Source: Lacipirellula parvula
Lineage (GTDB): Bacteria > Planctomycetota > Planctomycetia > Pirellulales > Lacipirellulaceae
Assembly: GCF_009177095.1 (NCBI RefSeq)
Contig: NZ_AP021861.1
Span: 6,554,501-6,618,500 of the forward strand
Direction: 5' to 3'
DNA: 64,000 nucleotides
Numbering within the stretch: position 1 is the first letter of the stretch; each line of letters starts with the position of its first letter. Below the pieces are notes generated by a model. It was not told the origin of the DNA. It searched no databases and saw nothing but the letters and a program-made list of their open reading frames with translations. Below, one piece after another: positions 1 to 7,701 of this stretch. Both the position numbers and the translations under genes were made by a program.

Positions 1-1
1 C

Positions 2-2593
2 GACGTTTCAGAGGCGATCAACCTGCAGAACCTCATCGCCCCCTCCGGCACGGCGAAGGTGGGTCAGCAGGAATACAGCATTCGCCTCAACAGCAGCCCG
101 GAGATTGCGGCGGCCGTCGGCGACTTGCCGGTAAAGTCAGTCGGCAATCGCACGATCTACGTCCGCGACGTCGCCAATGTCCGCGACGGCTTCGCCCCGC
201 AAACAAACGTCGTGCGCGTGAACGGCCGTCGCGGCGTGCTGCAGCCGATTTTGAAGTCGGGCGCCTCGACGCTCGAAATCGTCGACGGCGTGAAGAATCG
301 GCTGCCGGTCGTGTTGCAGTCGCTTCCCGAAACGTTGCGAGCGACGCTGCTGACCGATCAATCGATCTTCGTCCGTCATGCGATTCACGGCGTGCTTGTG
401 GAAGCGGCCATCGCGGCGGGGCTGACGGGCCTCATGATTCTGCTCTTCCTCGGTTCGTGGCGGAGCACGCTGGTGATCGTCATTTCGATTCCGCTGTCGA
501 TTCTCGTGGCGATCATTTCGCTCAACTTCCTCGGCCATTCGCTCAACGTGATGACGCTCGGCGGCATGGCGCTCGCCGTCGGCATCCTCGTCGACGATGC
601 GACGGTCGAGATCGAGAACATCCATCGCAATCTACACCTCGGCAAAGGCCTCGTGCCGGCGATTCTCGACGGCGCCCAGCAGATCGCGATGCCAGCCTTC
701 GTGGCGACGCTCTGCATTTGCATCGTCTTCGTGCCGGTGGTGTTCATCACGGGGGCCGCGCGGTCGCTGTTCACGCCGATGGCCTTGGCGGTGGTGATCG
801 CGATGATGACCAGTTACTTCCTCAGCCGGACGCTGGTGCCGACGCTCGTGCACTACTTCTTAGCGAGCGAAGTGGAGCTGTATCACTCGCACCCGAATGA
901 GTCAGACGACGCGGTTCCGCAAAAGCAAAACATCATTTGGCGGTGCCATGAGGCGTTCAATCGGCAGTTCAACCGACTGCGCGACGCGTACGGCCTGGTG
1001 CTCGCCTGGGCGCTGGCTCATCCGCGGACGGTGGTGGCGACTTTTGCAATCTTCGTCTCGCTCTCGGCTTGCCTCGCGCCGCTCATTGGCCGCGACTTCT
1101 TCCCGCAAGTCGACTCGGGACAGATTCGGCTGCATGTTCGCGCCCCCGCCGGCACGCGCATCGAAGAGACCGAGCGTTATTTCACCGAGGCGAATCGCGT
1201 CATCCGCGACGTGATTCCTGCGGACGAAATCGAACAAATCGTCGACATCATCGGCATCCCGAACAGCGGCATCAACCTCGCGCTGAGCGACGGGGCGATG
1301 ATGTCGTCCGCCGACGGCGAGACGCTGATCACGCTCGCCGAGCACCACGGCCCGACCGAAGACCACGTGAAGCGGATCCGCGACGCGCTGGCCGAGCGGC
1401 TCCCCGATCTCACGGTCTACTTCCAGCCGCCCGACATGGTGACGCAGGTGCTGAACTTCGGTCTCGCGGCGCCGATCGATGTGCAAATCTCCGGCCCGCG
1501 CGGCAACTACGAAAAGAACTACGCGATCGCCCGCGAGCTGACGAAGCGGCTCGCCGCGATTCCGGGCGTCGTCGATTCGCACATCCAGCAAGTGCCGCTG
1601 ACGCCGCAGATTTCAGTCGCCGCCGATCGCAGCATGATGAGCCAGCTCGGCTTGTCACAGCGCGACATTTCGAACGATTTGCTCGTCGCGCTCAGCAGCA
1701 GTATCCAGGCGTCGCCCAACTACTGGCTCGACACGAAAACGGGCGTGCAATATCCGCTCGTGGTGCAGGCGCCGCAGCGGACGATGGATTCGCTTGAAGC
1801 GATCAAGAACATCCCCGTCACGCAGGGGGGCAAGGTGACGCAGAACCAGTTGCTCGGCAACTTGGTGGACGTGAATCGCACCTTCGGCGCCACGAACGTC
1901 ACGCACTTCAACATCGCCCAAAGCTTCGACGTGCTGGCGAGCGTTCACGGATCCGACCTCGGCAGCGCGTCGACGGCGATTCAACAGGTGGTCGACGAAC
2001 TCCGCCCCACCCTGCCCCGCGGCACGTCAATCACGCTCCGCGGGCAGATCGAAAGCATGGAGACGTCATTTAGCGGCTTGAGTTATGGCCTCATCTTCGC
2101 GGTCGTGCTCGTGTACCTGCTGATGGTGGTCAACTTTCAGTCGTGGCTCGATCCGCTGATCATCCTGATGGCGCTCCCCGGCGCTCTTAGCGGCATTTTA
2201 TGGATCTTGTTCGTCACGCAAACGACGATCAGCGTGCCGGCGCTCATGGGATCGATCATGTGCATCGGCGTCGCGACGGCGAACTCGATTTTGTTGATCA
2301 CGTTTGCGAACGATCAGCGCAAGCTCGGCAAGTCATCGGTCGAAGCGGCGTGGGCCGCCGGCGTCACGCGGTTGCGGCCGGTGATGATGACGGCGCTGGC
2401 GATGATCCTCGGCATGCTGCCGATGTCGCTCGGCATGGGCGAAGGTGGCGAGCAAAACGCGCCGCTCGGCCGCGCGGTGATCGGCGGGCTGGCGATGGCG
2501 ACGTTTGCCACGCTGCTGTTCGTGCCGATTGTGTATAGCTTGCTGCGGCGGCAAAGTCCGGAGCGGGTCCTTGAACCAGAACTTGCAGATTGA
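2..2593 (+). CDS. RND efflux transporter permease, HAE1-like (5' truncated by window edge)
   Basis: Inner-membrane proton-driven pump subunit of a tripartite RND exporter. The frame is open to the left edge, so the true start lies upstream; the GTG at 59 is only the first start-like codon. About 863 residues are visible of the usual 1030-1060. Clustered membrane segments lie around visible residues 135-290, one near 345-370, and a second cluster from about 690 to the end. The fourth-helix region reads GILVDDATVEIENIHR, matching the paired acidic residues used for proton relay in this family. Large periplasmic loops lie between the helix clusters. The adaptor gene follows 148 bp downstream, an inverted order compared with the common adaptor-permease arrangement. 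The substrate cannot be told from sequence. No TolC-type channel is in the window; it may lie upstream. Confidence 0.93.
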   Translation, partial: DVSEAINLQNLIAPSGTAKVGQQEYSIRLNSSPEIAAAVGDLPVKSVGNRTIYVRDVANVRDGFAPQTNVVRVNGRRGVLQPILKSGASTLEIVDGVKNRLPVVLQSLPETLRATLLTDQSIFVRHAIHGVLVEAAIAAGLTGLMILLFLGSWRSTLVIVISIPLSILVAIISLNFLGHSLNVMTLGGMALAVGILVDDATVEIENIHRNLHLGKGLVPAILDGAQQIAMPAFVATLCICIVFVPVVFITGAARSLFTPMALAVVIAMMTSYFLSRTLVPTLVHYFLASEVELYHSHPNESDDAVPQKQNIIWRCHEAFNRQFNRLRDAYGLVLAWALAHPRTVVATFAIFVSLSACLAPLIGRDFFPQVDSGQIRLHVRAPAGTRIEETERYFTEANRVIRDVIPADEIEQIVDIIGIPNSGINLALSDGAMMSSADGETLITLAEHHGPTEDHVKRIRDALAERLPDLTVYFQPPDMVTQVLNFGLAAPIDVQISGPRGNYEKNYAIARELTKRLAAIPGVVDSHIQQVPLTPQISVAADRSMMSQLGLSQRDISNDLLVALSSSIQASPNYWLDTKTGVQYPLVVQAPQRTMDSLEAIKNIPVTQGGKVTQNQLLGNLVDVNRTFGATNVTHFNIAQSFDVLASVHGSDLGSASTAIQQVVDELRPTLPRGTSITLRGQIESMETSFSGLSYGLIFAVVLVYLLMVVNFQSWLDPLIILMALPGALSGILWILFVTQTTISVPALMGSIMCIGVATANSILLITFANDQRKLGKSSVEAAWAAGVTRLRPVMMTALAMILGMLPMSLGMGEGGEQNAPLGRAVIGGLAMATFATLLFVPIVYSLLRRQSPERVLEPELAD

Positions 2594-2622
2594 TTGTTGA
2601 TAGATCGAAAGCGACCAAATGT

Positions 2623-2696
2623 GTGCCACTGGCATCTTGCCAGTGAGAAGTGACGAGCGAGTACCCACTTCAGCACTGGCAAGATGCCAGTGGCAC
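2623..2696. repeat. Family B palindromic element, copy 1
   Basis: Perfect 23-bp inverted arms (2623-2645 and 2674-2696) starting GTGCCACTGGC and ending GCCAGTGGCAC, separated by 28 bp. Each arm is itself a smaller palindrome (CACTGGCA...TGCCAGTG), so a cruciform or nested stem is possible. It fills the gap between permease and adaptor. A second copy with different arm centres is at 59849-60007. Confidence 0.9.
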
Positions 2697-2741
2697 CCGC
2701 AGAACTCAAACTAGCTATTACGCATTCTCAGCGGTGACGCG

Positions 2742-4001
2742 ATGAATCCTTCAGAAAAAACTACGCAGCAGAATTCGCAGCACGCGGCTTCGGAGCACGA
2801 CGAAGTAGGCGCGATGCCGCCGGCGCCGCAACCGGCGCGGTGGAAGCTCGCGCTCATCACTTCGCTTGCCGCGATCCTCGCGATCGGCGTGTTTTACTTG
2901 GGCTGGACGCCGAAGGCAAACCAACAGCGGGCCCTCGCGCGGGAGGTCGACATTTCGAAGTCGGCGTTGCCGCGGGTGCGCGTGACGCTTCCCCGCGAGG
3001 CTGAGGAACTGACCGACGTACTGCTGCCGGCCGACATCCAGGCAATGCAGGAAACGGTTCTCTATCCTCGCACAAACGGCTACGTGCTGCGGCGGCATGT
3101 CGACATCGGCGACCAGGTGGAAGCGGGCCAACTGCTCGCGGAGATTGCGACGCCCGAGGTCGATGCGGAGGTTTCGCAGGCCGCCGCCGAATTGTTGGGC
3201 GCCGAGGCGACGCTCGAAAGCGAGAAGGCGAATGCGCACCTTAGCGAGATCAACGCTCAGCGCTACCGGCGGTTGATCAAAACGGTCGCCACGTCGCAGC
3301 AAATGCTCGACGACGCCGAGGCGGCGCTTTTGGTCGCCAACGCAAAAGTAAAACTTGCCGAGGCGGCGATCCAGGTGTCGAAGGCAAACTTGCAGCGAGT
3401 CACTGAATTGCAATCGTTCGCGAAGGTGACCGCGCCCTTTGCTGGAGTCGTCACCGCCCGTTCGATCGAGGTGGGCCAGCTCGTCACCGCCGGCAATGCC
3501 CAGACCCAGGCGCTCTTCCGACTGGCGAGCACCAATCCGGTACGCGTCTTCGTCAACGTGCCGCAAGTGTATGCCGCGCATGTGGCGAAGGACCTCAAGG
3601 CTCAAGTCGTGCTGCGCGAGCAACCGACGCAAGACATCGTCGGCAAGGTGACCCGCACCGCTCGCGCGATCGACCCGAACACGCGAACGCTGCTCACGGA
3701 GATCCAAGTGCCGAACGACGACGGCGCGCTGCTCATCGGTTCGTACGCGCAAGTGAAGTTGCAACTGCAGCGCGACTACACGCCGCTGCTCATCCCCTCG
3801 TCGGCAATTATCTTCAACTCGCTCGGCACGCAAGTCGCCGCGGTGACGGCAGACAATCGGATCGCGCTCCACGACGTGCAAATCGAACGCGACATGGGTT
3901 CGGAGGTCGGCATCACGTCGGGACTCGACCCCGCCGAGTCGGTCGTCATCAATCCGGGCGACCGGATGTCACAAGGCCTGCATGTCGAGATCGACAAGTA
4001 G
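2742..4001 (+). CDS. RND efflux periplasmic adaptor (membrane fusion protein)
   Basis: Adaptor linking the inner-membrane RND permease to an outer-membrane channel. The 419-residue product has a short cytoplasmic tail, one membrane anchor near residues 33-53 (LALITSLAAILAIGVFYLGW), the first lipoyl half-motif around residues 115-135 (DIGDQVEAGQLLAEIATP), an alanine-rich coiled-coil hairpin to about 225, the second lipoyl half (VTAPFAGVVTARSIEVGQLV), then beta-barrel and membrane-proximal domains. Length and order are typical of AcrA/HlyD-like adaptors. It probably forms a unit with the upstream permease despite the palindrome between them. Its TAG stop codon is the first three bases of a family A repeat. 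Confidence 0.93.
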   Translation: MNPSEKTTQQNSQHAASEHDEVGAMPPAPQPARWKLALITSLAAILAIGVFYLGWTPKANQQRALAREVDISKSALPRVRVTLPREAEELTDVLLPADIQAMQETVLYPRTNGYVLRRHVDIGDQVEAGQLLAEIATPEVDAEVSQAAAELLGAEATLESEKANAHLSEINAQRYRRLIKTVATSQQMLDDAEAALLVANAKVKLAEAAIQVSKANLQRVTELQSFAKVTAPFAGVVTARSIEVGQLVTAGNAQTQALFRLASTNPVRVFVNVPQVYAAHVAKDLKAQVVLREQPTQDIVGKVTRTARAIDPNTRTLLTEIQVPNDDGALLIGSYAQVKLQLQRDYTPLLIPSSAIIFNSLGTQVAAVTADNRIALHDVQIERDMGSEVGITSGLDPAESVVINPGDRMSQGLHVEIDK

Positions 4002-4155
4002 CCGCGGCTCAACGAGCCGCCGGAGCGAGTTCAAATGCGGAATGCTGAATGGGGAATGGGGTGAGGACTCGCCTAGCCGAGTTCCTTCCCCATTCCGCAT
4101 TCCCCATTCTACATTTCCTTGCATCACCGCTCCGCGGGTCGTTGCCCCGCGGCTG
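3999..4155. repeat. Family A palindromic element, full-length copy 1
   Basis: The outer arms are 4000-4027 (AGCCGCGGCTCAACGAG then CCGCCGGAGCG) and 4128-4154, the inverse with a few changes. Inside is a second inverted repeat built on GCGGAATGCTGAATGGGGAA versus CCCCATTCCGCATTCCCCAT. The leading TAG is the adaptor stop codon. It has the same architecture as 7544-7701. Confidence 0.88.
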
Positions 4156-4239
4156 GGGCGGTCTATTCACCCGGCGCCGAACCCTAGGTAAGCTGATGCT
4201 GCCCTCCCTATTTCCCCGACATCAGCTCCCTGGCCTCCC

Positions 4240-5592
4240 ATGCCTCCTTCCGACGATGCCATCAACGCGCTTCGCGAAGCGCTGCGTCACTCGCCCGACA
4301 ACGTGCCGTTGCACAAGCACTTGGCCGAGTCGCTGCTCAAGCTTGGCCGCTTCGATGAGGCGGAGGCCGCGTATCGTGCGGCGCTTGGCGTCGTGCCGCA
4401 TCAGGTTGATCTGAAGCTCGGGCTGGCCAACGCCTACTATCAGCAGTCGAAGAATTCGCCGGCGCTGGTGGTCGTGGAAGACCTCATCAAGCAAAGCGAT
4501 CCGCCGGCCGGGGCCTACCTGCTGCATGCGAAGCTGCTCGTGCGAGCCGGCGAGCCGCAACGGGCCGCCCATCAATATCGCGAAGCGATTGGGATCGATC
4601 CCGATGTTGCCGACGCGGAACTCGCTCGGGAGCTTGGCGTCGATCGTGCGTCGCAGTCGTTCGACACTGCCGATGAAGAGGGCCGTTATCGCGAGCCCGC
4701 CGGCGAACTGCCGCCCGGTTCGCCGGAGTTCGACATCGAACGGCCAAAGGTCACGTTCGACGAAGTCGGCGGCATGGATGCGGTCAAAGAAGAAATCCGC
4801 ATGAAGATCATCTTGCCGCTCGAGCAGCCGGAGCTGTTCAAGGCGTACGGCAAGACGGTCGGCGGCGGCATCCTCATGTATGGCCCGCCAGGGTGCGGCA
4901 AGACCTTCCTCGCCCGCGCGACGGCCGGCCAAGTGAAAGCGTGGTTCGTCGCCATCGGCATTAGCGACGTCCTCGACATGTGGATTGGCAACAGCGAGAA
5001 AAATCTGCACGAGCTGTTTCAACAAGCCCGCCGCAATCGCCCGTGCGTGCTGTTCTTCGACGAGGTCGACGCCCTCGGCGCCAGCCGGGCCGATATGCGG
5101 CACAGCGGCGGCCGGCATCTCATCAACCAGTTTTTGTCAGAACTCGACGGCGTCGAACATTCCAACGAAGGACTGCTGATCCTCGCGGCGACGAACGCCC
5201 CTTGGCATCTCGACAACGCCTTCCGCCGCCCGGGCCGCTTCGATCGCATCTTGTTCGTCCCGCCGCCCGATCGCGAAGCGCGGGCCTCGATCTTGCAGCT
5301 GATGCTCGCCGGCAAGCCGGCCGACGGCGTCGACTTCGACGCGGTGGCGAAGAAGACCGATCACTTTTCTGGCGCCGATCTCAAAGCGGTGGTCGACGTA
5401 GCGGTCGAGGCGAAGCTGCGCGATGCGATGAAGAGCGGGAAGCTGGAGCCGCTGCGAACGAAGGATTTGGTTGCCGCGGCGGGAAATGTGAAACCGTCGA
5501 CGCGGGAGTGGTTTGCGACGGCGCGGAACTATGCGCTCTATTCGAACCAAGGGGGCGTGTATGACGATATTCTGAAGCACTTGAAGATGTGA
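4240..5592 (+). CDS. TPR domain plus AAA+ ATPase (CDC48/FtsH-like ATPase module)
   Basis: 450-residue protein. Residues 1-130 hold TPR-type helices (NVPLHKHLAESLLKLGRFDE and onward). A single AAA+ module follows from about residue 160: Walker A GPPGCGKT near 210, Walker B CVLFFDEVDAL near 268, sensor-1 region LLILAATNAP, and the arginine-finger segment RRPGRFDR near 330. The C-terminal lid contains the family-typical FSGADLKAVVDVAVEAKL. There is no protease domain, so it is not FtsH; the ATPase resembles a single-domain p97/spastin-like unfoldase or remodeller with TPR substrate recruitment. The target is unknown. The ATG at 4240 was chosen as the first start in the coding part of the frame. 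Function beyond ATP-driven remodelling is inference. Confidence 0.88.
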   Translation: MPPSDDAINALREALRHSPDNVPLHKHLAESLLKLGRFDEAEAAYRAALGVVPHQVDLKLGLANAYYQQSKNSPALVVVEDLIKQSDPPAGAYLLHAKLLVRAGEPQRAAHQYREAIGIDPDVADAELARELGVDRASQSFDTADEEGRYREPAGELPPGSPEFDIERPKVTFDEVGGMDAVKEEIRMKIILPLEQPELFKAYGKTVGGGILMYGPPGCGKTFLARATAGQVKAWFVAIGISDVLDMWIGNSEKNLHELFQQARRNRPCVLFFDEVDALGASRADMRHSGGRHLINQFLSELDGVEHSNEGLLILAATNAPWHLDNAFRRPGRFDRILFVPPPDREARASILQLMLAGKPADGVDFDAVAKKTDHFSGADLKAVVDVAVEAKLRDAMKSGKLEPLRTKDLVAAAGNVKPSTREWFATARNYALYSNQGGVYDDILKHLKM

Positions 5593-5597
5593 TCTTA

Positions 5598-5632
5598 TCC
5601 CTCTCCCTCGAAGGGAGGGGCTAGGGGAGGGA
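5598..5632. repeat. Short family G-like palindrome
   Basis: TCCCTCTCCCTCGAAGGGAG followed by GGGCTAGGGGAGGGA. This is the left-half signature of family G (full copies at 23195, 43799 and 63847), without the right half. It lies just after the stop codon of the ATPase gene and could act as a weak transcript-end hairpin. Confidence 0.7.
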
Positions 5633-5674
5633 TTCTCGACACAGTCAATACCCCCTTCGACATGAACAACCTCA

Positions 5675-5968
5675 ATGACCGATTTCCGCGAAGTCGATCC
5701 GAGCGAGCTGCGAGTCCCCTCCTCTCGCCGCCAGGGCGCCGACCCCGCGAAACTACAGCGGCAAATCACTTTGTTCGGTTCCTCAACGCAGGGGATGCCG
5801 GCGCCGTGGGTGTACGAAGCGGCGGACGGCGTGCTGGTGCTGTATAATGGAGTGACGCGCGCCACGCGGATCGCCAAGCTAGCGGCCGGAGTCAAGATTC
5901 GCTTGGAAGTGATTGGCAAGCTGCAGCGTCCTCGGGCTGCAGACCCCAAGATTGGAGATCTCTTGTGA
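5675..5968 (+). CDS. Small uncharacterised protein, weakly ParB-N-terminus-like
   Basis: 97 residues, no signal peptide or membrane segment. The central stretch (DGVLVLYNGVTRATRIAKL) has the look of the ParB/Sulfiredoxin N-terminal fold, where a NGxTRxxA-type string binds nucleotide, but the match is short and I do not claim the family. Its TGA overlaps the ATG of the next gene by one base (TGATG at 5966-5970), so the two are probably translationally coupled. The ribosome-binding site is poor. A frame-shifted ORF starting at 5662 looks like a shadow. Confidence 0.65.
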   Translation: MTDFREVDPSELRVPSSRRQGADPAKLQRQITLFGSSTQGMPAPWVYEAADGVLVLYNGVTRATRIAKLAAGVKIRLEVIGKLQRPRAADPKIGDLL

Positions 5969-6267
5969 TGAGCCCTGATACCCAACGACAACTGCTTGCG
6001 ACGCTTGCCGAGACGCTGGCTCTCGCGCCCGATGTTCGCTTCGGTCAACTCATCGCACATCTTGGATTTCTTGGAGAGGATTCCCTCGATCGCGGCCTCA
6101 GCGATCTAGAAGATGACGAGTTGCTGGCCGTGCTCTACAGACACCGCGCCGAGCTGTTGGCCCGCCAAGAGGGCGACGCGACCGCCGGTCCGCCGGCGCC
6201 GAGCGCAGTTGTCTCGATTTCGGGAAGCGAGATTTCTCCCTCGCCTTCGCCTGGCGTTTCTAGCTAA
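5968..6267 (+). CDS. Small uncharacterised acidic protein
   Basis: 99 residues if the ATG at 5968 is used; a GTG one codon earlier is possible, but the ATG gives the TGATG coupling with the previous gene. The first 70 residues are helical and acidic (RQLLATLAETLALAPDVRFG, then GEDSLDRGLSDLEDDELLAV), followed by a Ser/Pro/Ala-rich tail. It has no recognised domain. The helical pattern would suit a small partner or inhibitor of the preceding protein; that is inference. Confidence 0.65.
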   Translation: MSPDTQRQLLATLAETLALAPDVRFGQLIAHLGFLGEDSLDRGLSDLEDDELLAVLYRHRAELLARQEGDATAGPPAPSAVVSISGSEISPSPSPGVSS

Positions 6268-6286
6268 ATGCCGGCAAGGTTTCTGG

Positions 6287-7543
6287 ATGAATCACTCCCT
6301 CACCCGCGCCGCCCACCTGTTCCAGATCTCGCGGTACGCCGACGCCGAGACGGAGCTGCGTCGCGCGCTCGCCGAGCAGCCGCACGATCCGCAGGCGCAT
6401 GCGCTGCTCGGGCTTTGCCTTGCGAAGCAGGAGCGGTTGCCCGAGGCTGAGGCGGAGGTGAATCAAGCGATTACGCTGGCGCCTGATTGGGATCATGCCC
6501 ACTACTGCCGGTCGGCCGTGCTGCAGGAGCGGCGGCGTTACGCCGAGGCGGCGGAGGCGGCGCGCGAGGCGGTGCGGCTCGATCCGGCGAGCCCCGACAA
6601 CTACGCACGGCTAGCGATCACGCTCTACTGCCAAAGCCAATGGCAGGCGGCGCTCGATGCGGCACTAGAGGGGTTAAAGTACAACGGCGAGCATGCCGAC
6701 TGCATGAACCTCCGCACGATGGCGCTCACCAAGCTGGGGCGGCAGCGCGAGGCGATTGCGGCGGTCGACGAATCGCTCGCGCGCGATCCCGACGACTCGT
6801 ACGCCCATGCGAATAAGGCGTGGGCGCTGTTGCACGAAGGAAAGCCGCGGCCGGCGCTCGAGCAGTTTCGCGAGGCGTTGCGGCTTGATCCGACGAACGA
6901 GTACGCCCGGCAAGGAATGGTCGAGGCGCTCAAGGCTCGCAATCCGATTTATCGCTGGATGCTCGCCTACTTCCTGTGGATGGCGCGGCTCGACGATCGG
7001 ATGCGGTGGGGCGTCATCCTGGGCGGGTACTTTGGCTCGCGCATGTTGCGAGTGGTATCAGAGCGCTCGCCGGATCTGGCGCCGTGGATTTTACCGATTC
7101 AAATTTTGTATCTGGTGTTCGTGCTGCTCACCTGGTTCGCAATGCCGCTGTTCAACTTGCTGCTGCGGTTGAATAAGTTTGGACGGCATGCGTTGTCGCG
7201 CGATCAGCGCGTCGCTTCGAACTGGTTCGGCGGCTGTGTCGCGCTGAGCCTCGCCAGCTTCGTTGGCTGGTTGGTCTACGGTCACGACGCGCTGCTGCTG
7301 GGCGCCTTGCTGCCGATGGGCGTGGCGATGCCGATCGTGACGCTGTTCGCGTGCGATCCTGGTTGGCCGCGACAGGCGATGACGCTACTCGCCGCGGCGA
7401 TGTGCGTGGCGGGCGCCGTCGGCCTCTACGGCGTGGCGATCGAGCAAGAGTGGGGCTTCAATGCGTTGACCGTCTTCGCGTTTGGCTTCATCGCCAGCCC
7501 ATGGGTGGCGAACGCGCTGGCGTCGGTAACGGTGCGCCGCTAG
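6287..7543 (+). CDS. TPR-repeat membrane protein
   Basis: 418 residues from the ATG at 6287, preceded by GGCAAGGT; the longer upstream frame overlaps the previous gene and has shadow composition. Residues 1-215 contain about six tandem TPR units with the usual A..L.P......LG..L pattern (YADAETELRRALAEQPHDPQ and later repeats). The C-terminal half carries about four to five hydrophobic segments, including WILPIQILYLVFVLLTWF, then GGCVALSLASFVGWLVYG and MTLLAAAMCVAGAVGLYGVA. The layout suggests a membrane-anchored scaffold with cytoplasmic TPRs. The protein partner is unknown. Its stop TAG is immediately followed by the TAG that opens a family A repeat. Confidence 0.88.
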   Translation: MNHSLTRAAHLFQISRYADAETELRRALAEQPHDPQAHALLGLCLAKQERLPEAEAEVNQAITLAPDWDHAHYCRSAVLQERRRYAEAAEAAREAVRLDPASPDNYARLAITLYCQSQWQAALDAALEGLKYNGEHADCMNLRTMALTKLGRQREAIAAVDESLARDPDDSYAHANKAWALLHEGKPRPALEQFREALRLDPTNEYARQGMVEALKARNPIYRWMLAYFLWMARLDDRMRWGVILGGYFGSRMLRVVSERSPDLAPWILPIQILYLVFVLLTWFAMPLFNLLLRLNKFGRHALSRDQRVASNWFGGCVALSLASFVGWLVYGHDALLLGALLPMGVAMPIVTLFACDPGWPRQAMTLLAAAMCVAGAVGLYGVAIEQEWGFNALTVFAFGFIASPWVANALASVTVRR

Positions 7544-7701
7544 TAGCCGCGGCTCAACGAGCCGCCGGAGCGACCTCGAATGTGGAATGCTGAATGGGGA
7601 ATGTGGTGAGGACTCGGCCGATCAAGTTCTTTCCGCATTCCACACTCCCCATTCGACATTTCTTCCCGCCACCGCTCCGGCGGGTCGTTGACCCGCGGCT
7701 A
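7544..7701. repeat. Family A palindromic element, full-length copy 2
   Basis: It begins TAGCCGCGG and ends CCGCGGCTA. Outer arms of about 28 bp surround an inner inverted repeat (GTGGAATGCTGAATGGGGAA near 7581 and its approximate inverse near 7632-7656). It sits exactly between two convergent genes. The right-end CTA (7699-7701) reads as the TAG stop of the minus-strand amidohydrolase. Confidence 0.9.

Noticed and set aside
2751-3881. 376-codon minus-strand ORF in the RND adaptor gene
   Set aside because: Arg/Leu/His-rich antisense shadow.
4240-5592. AAA ATPase considered as FtsH
   Set aside because: No N-terminal membrane anchor and no HEXXH protease domain.
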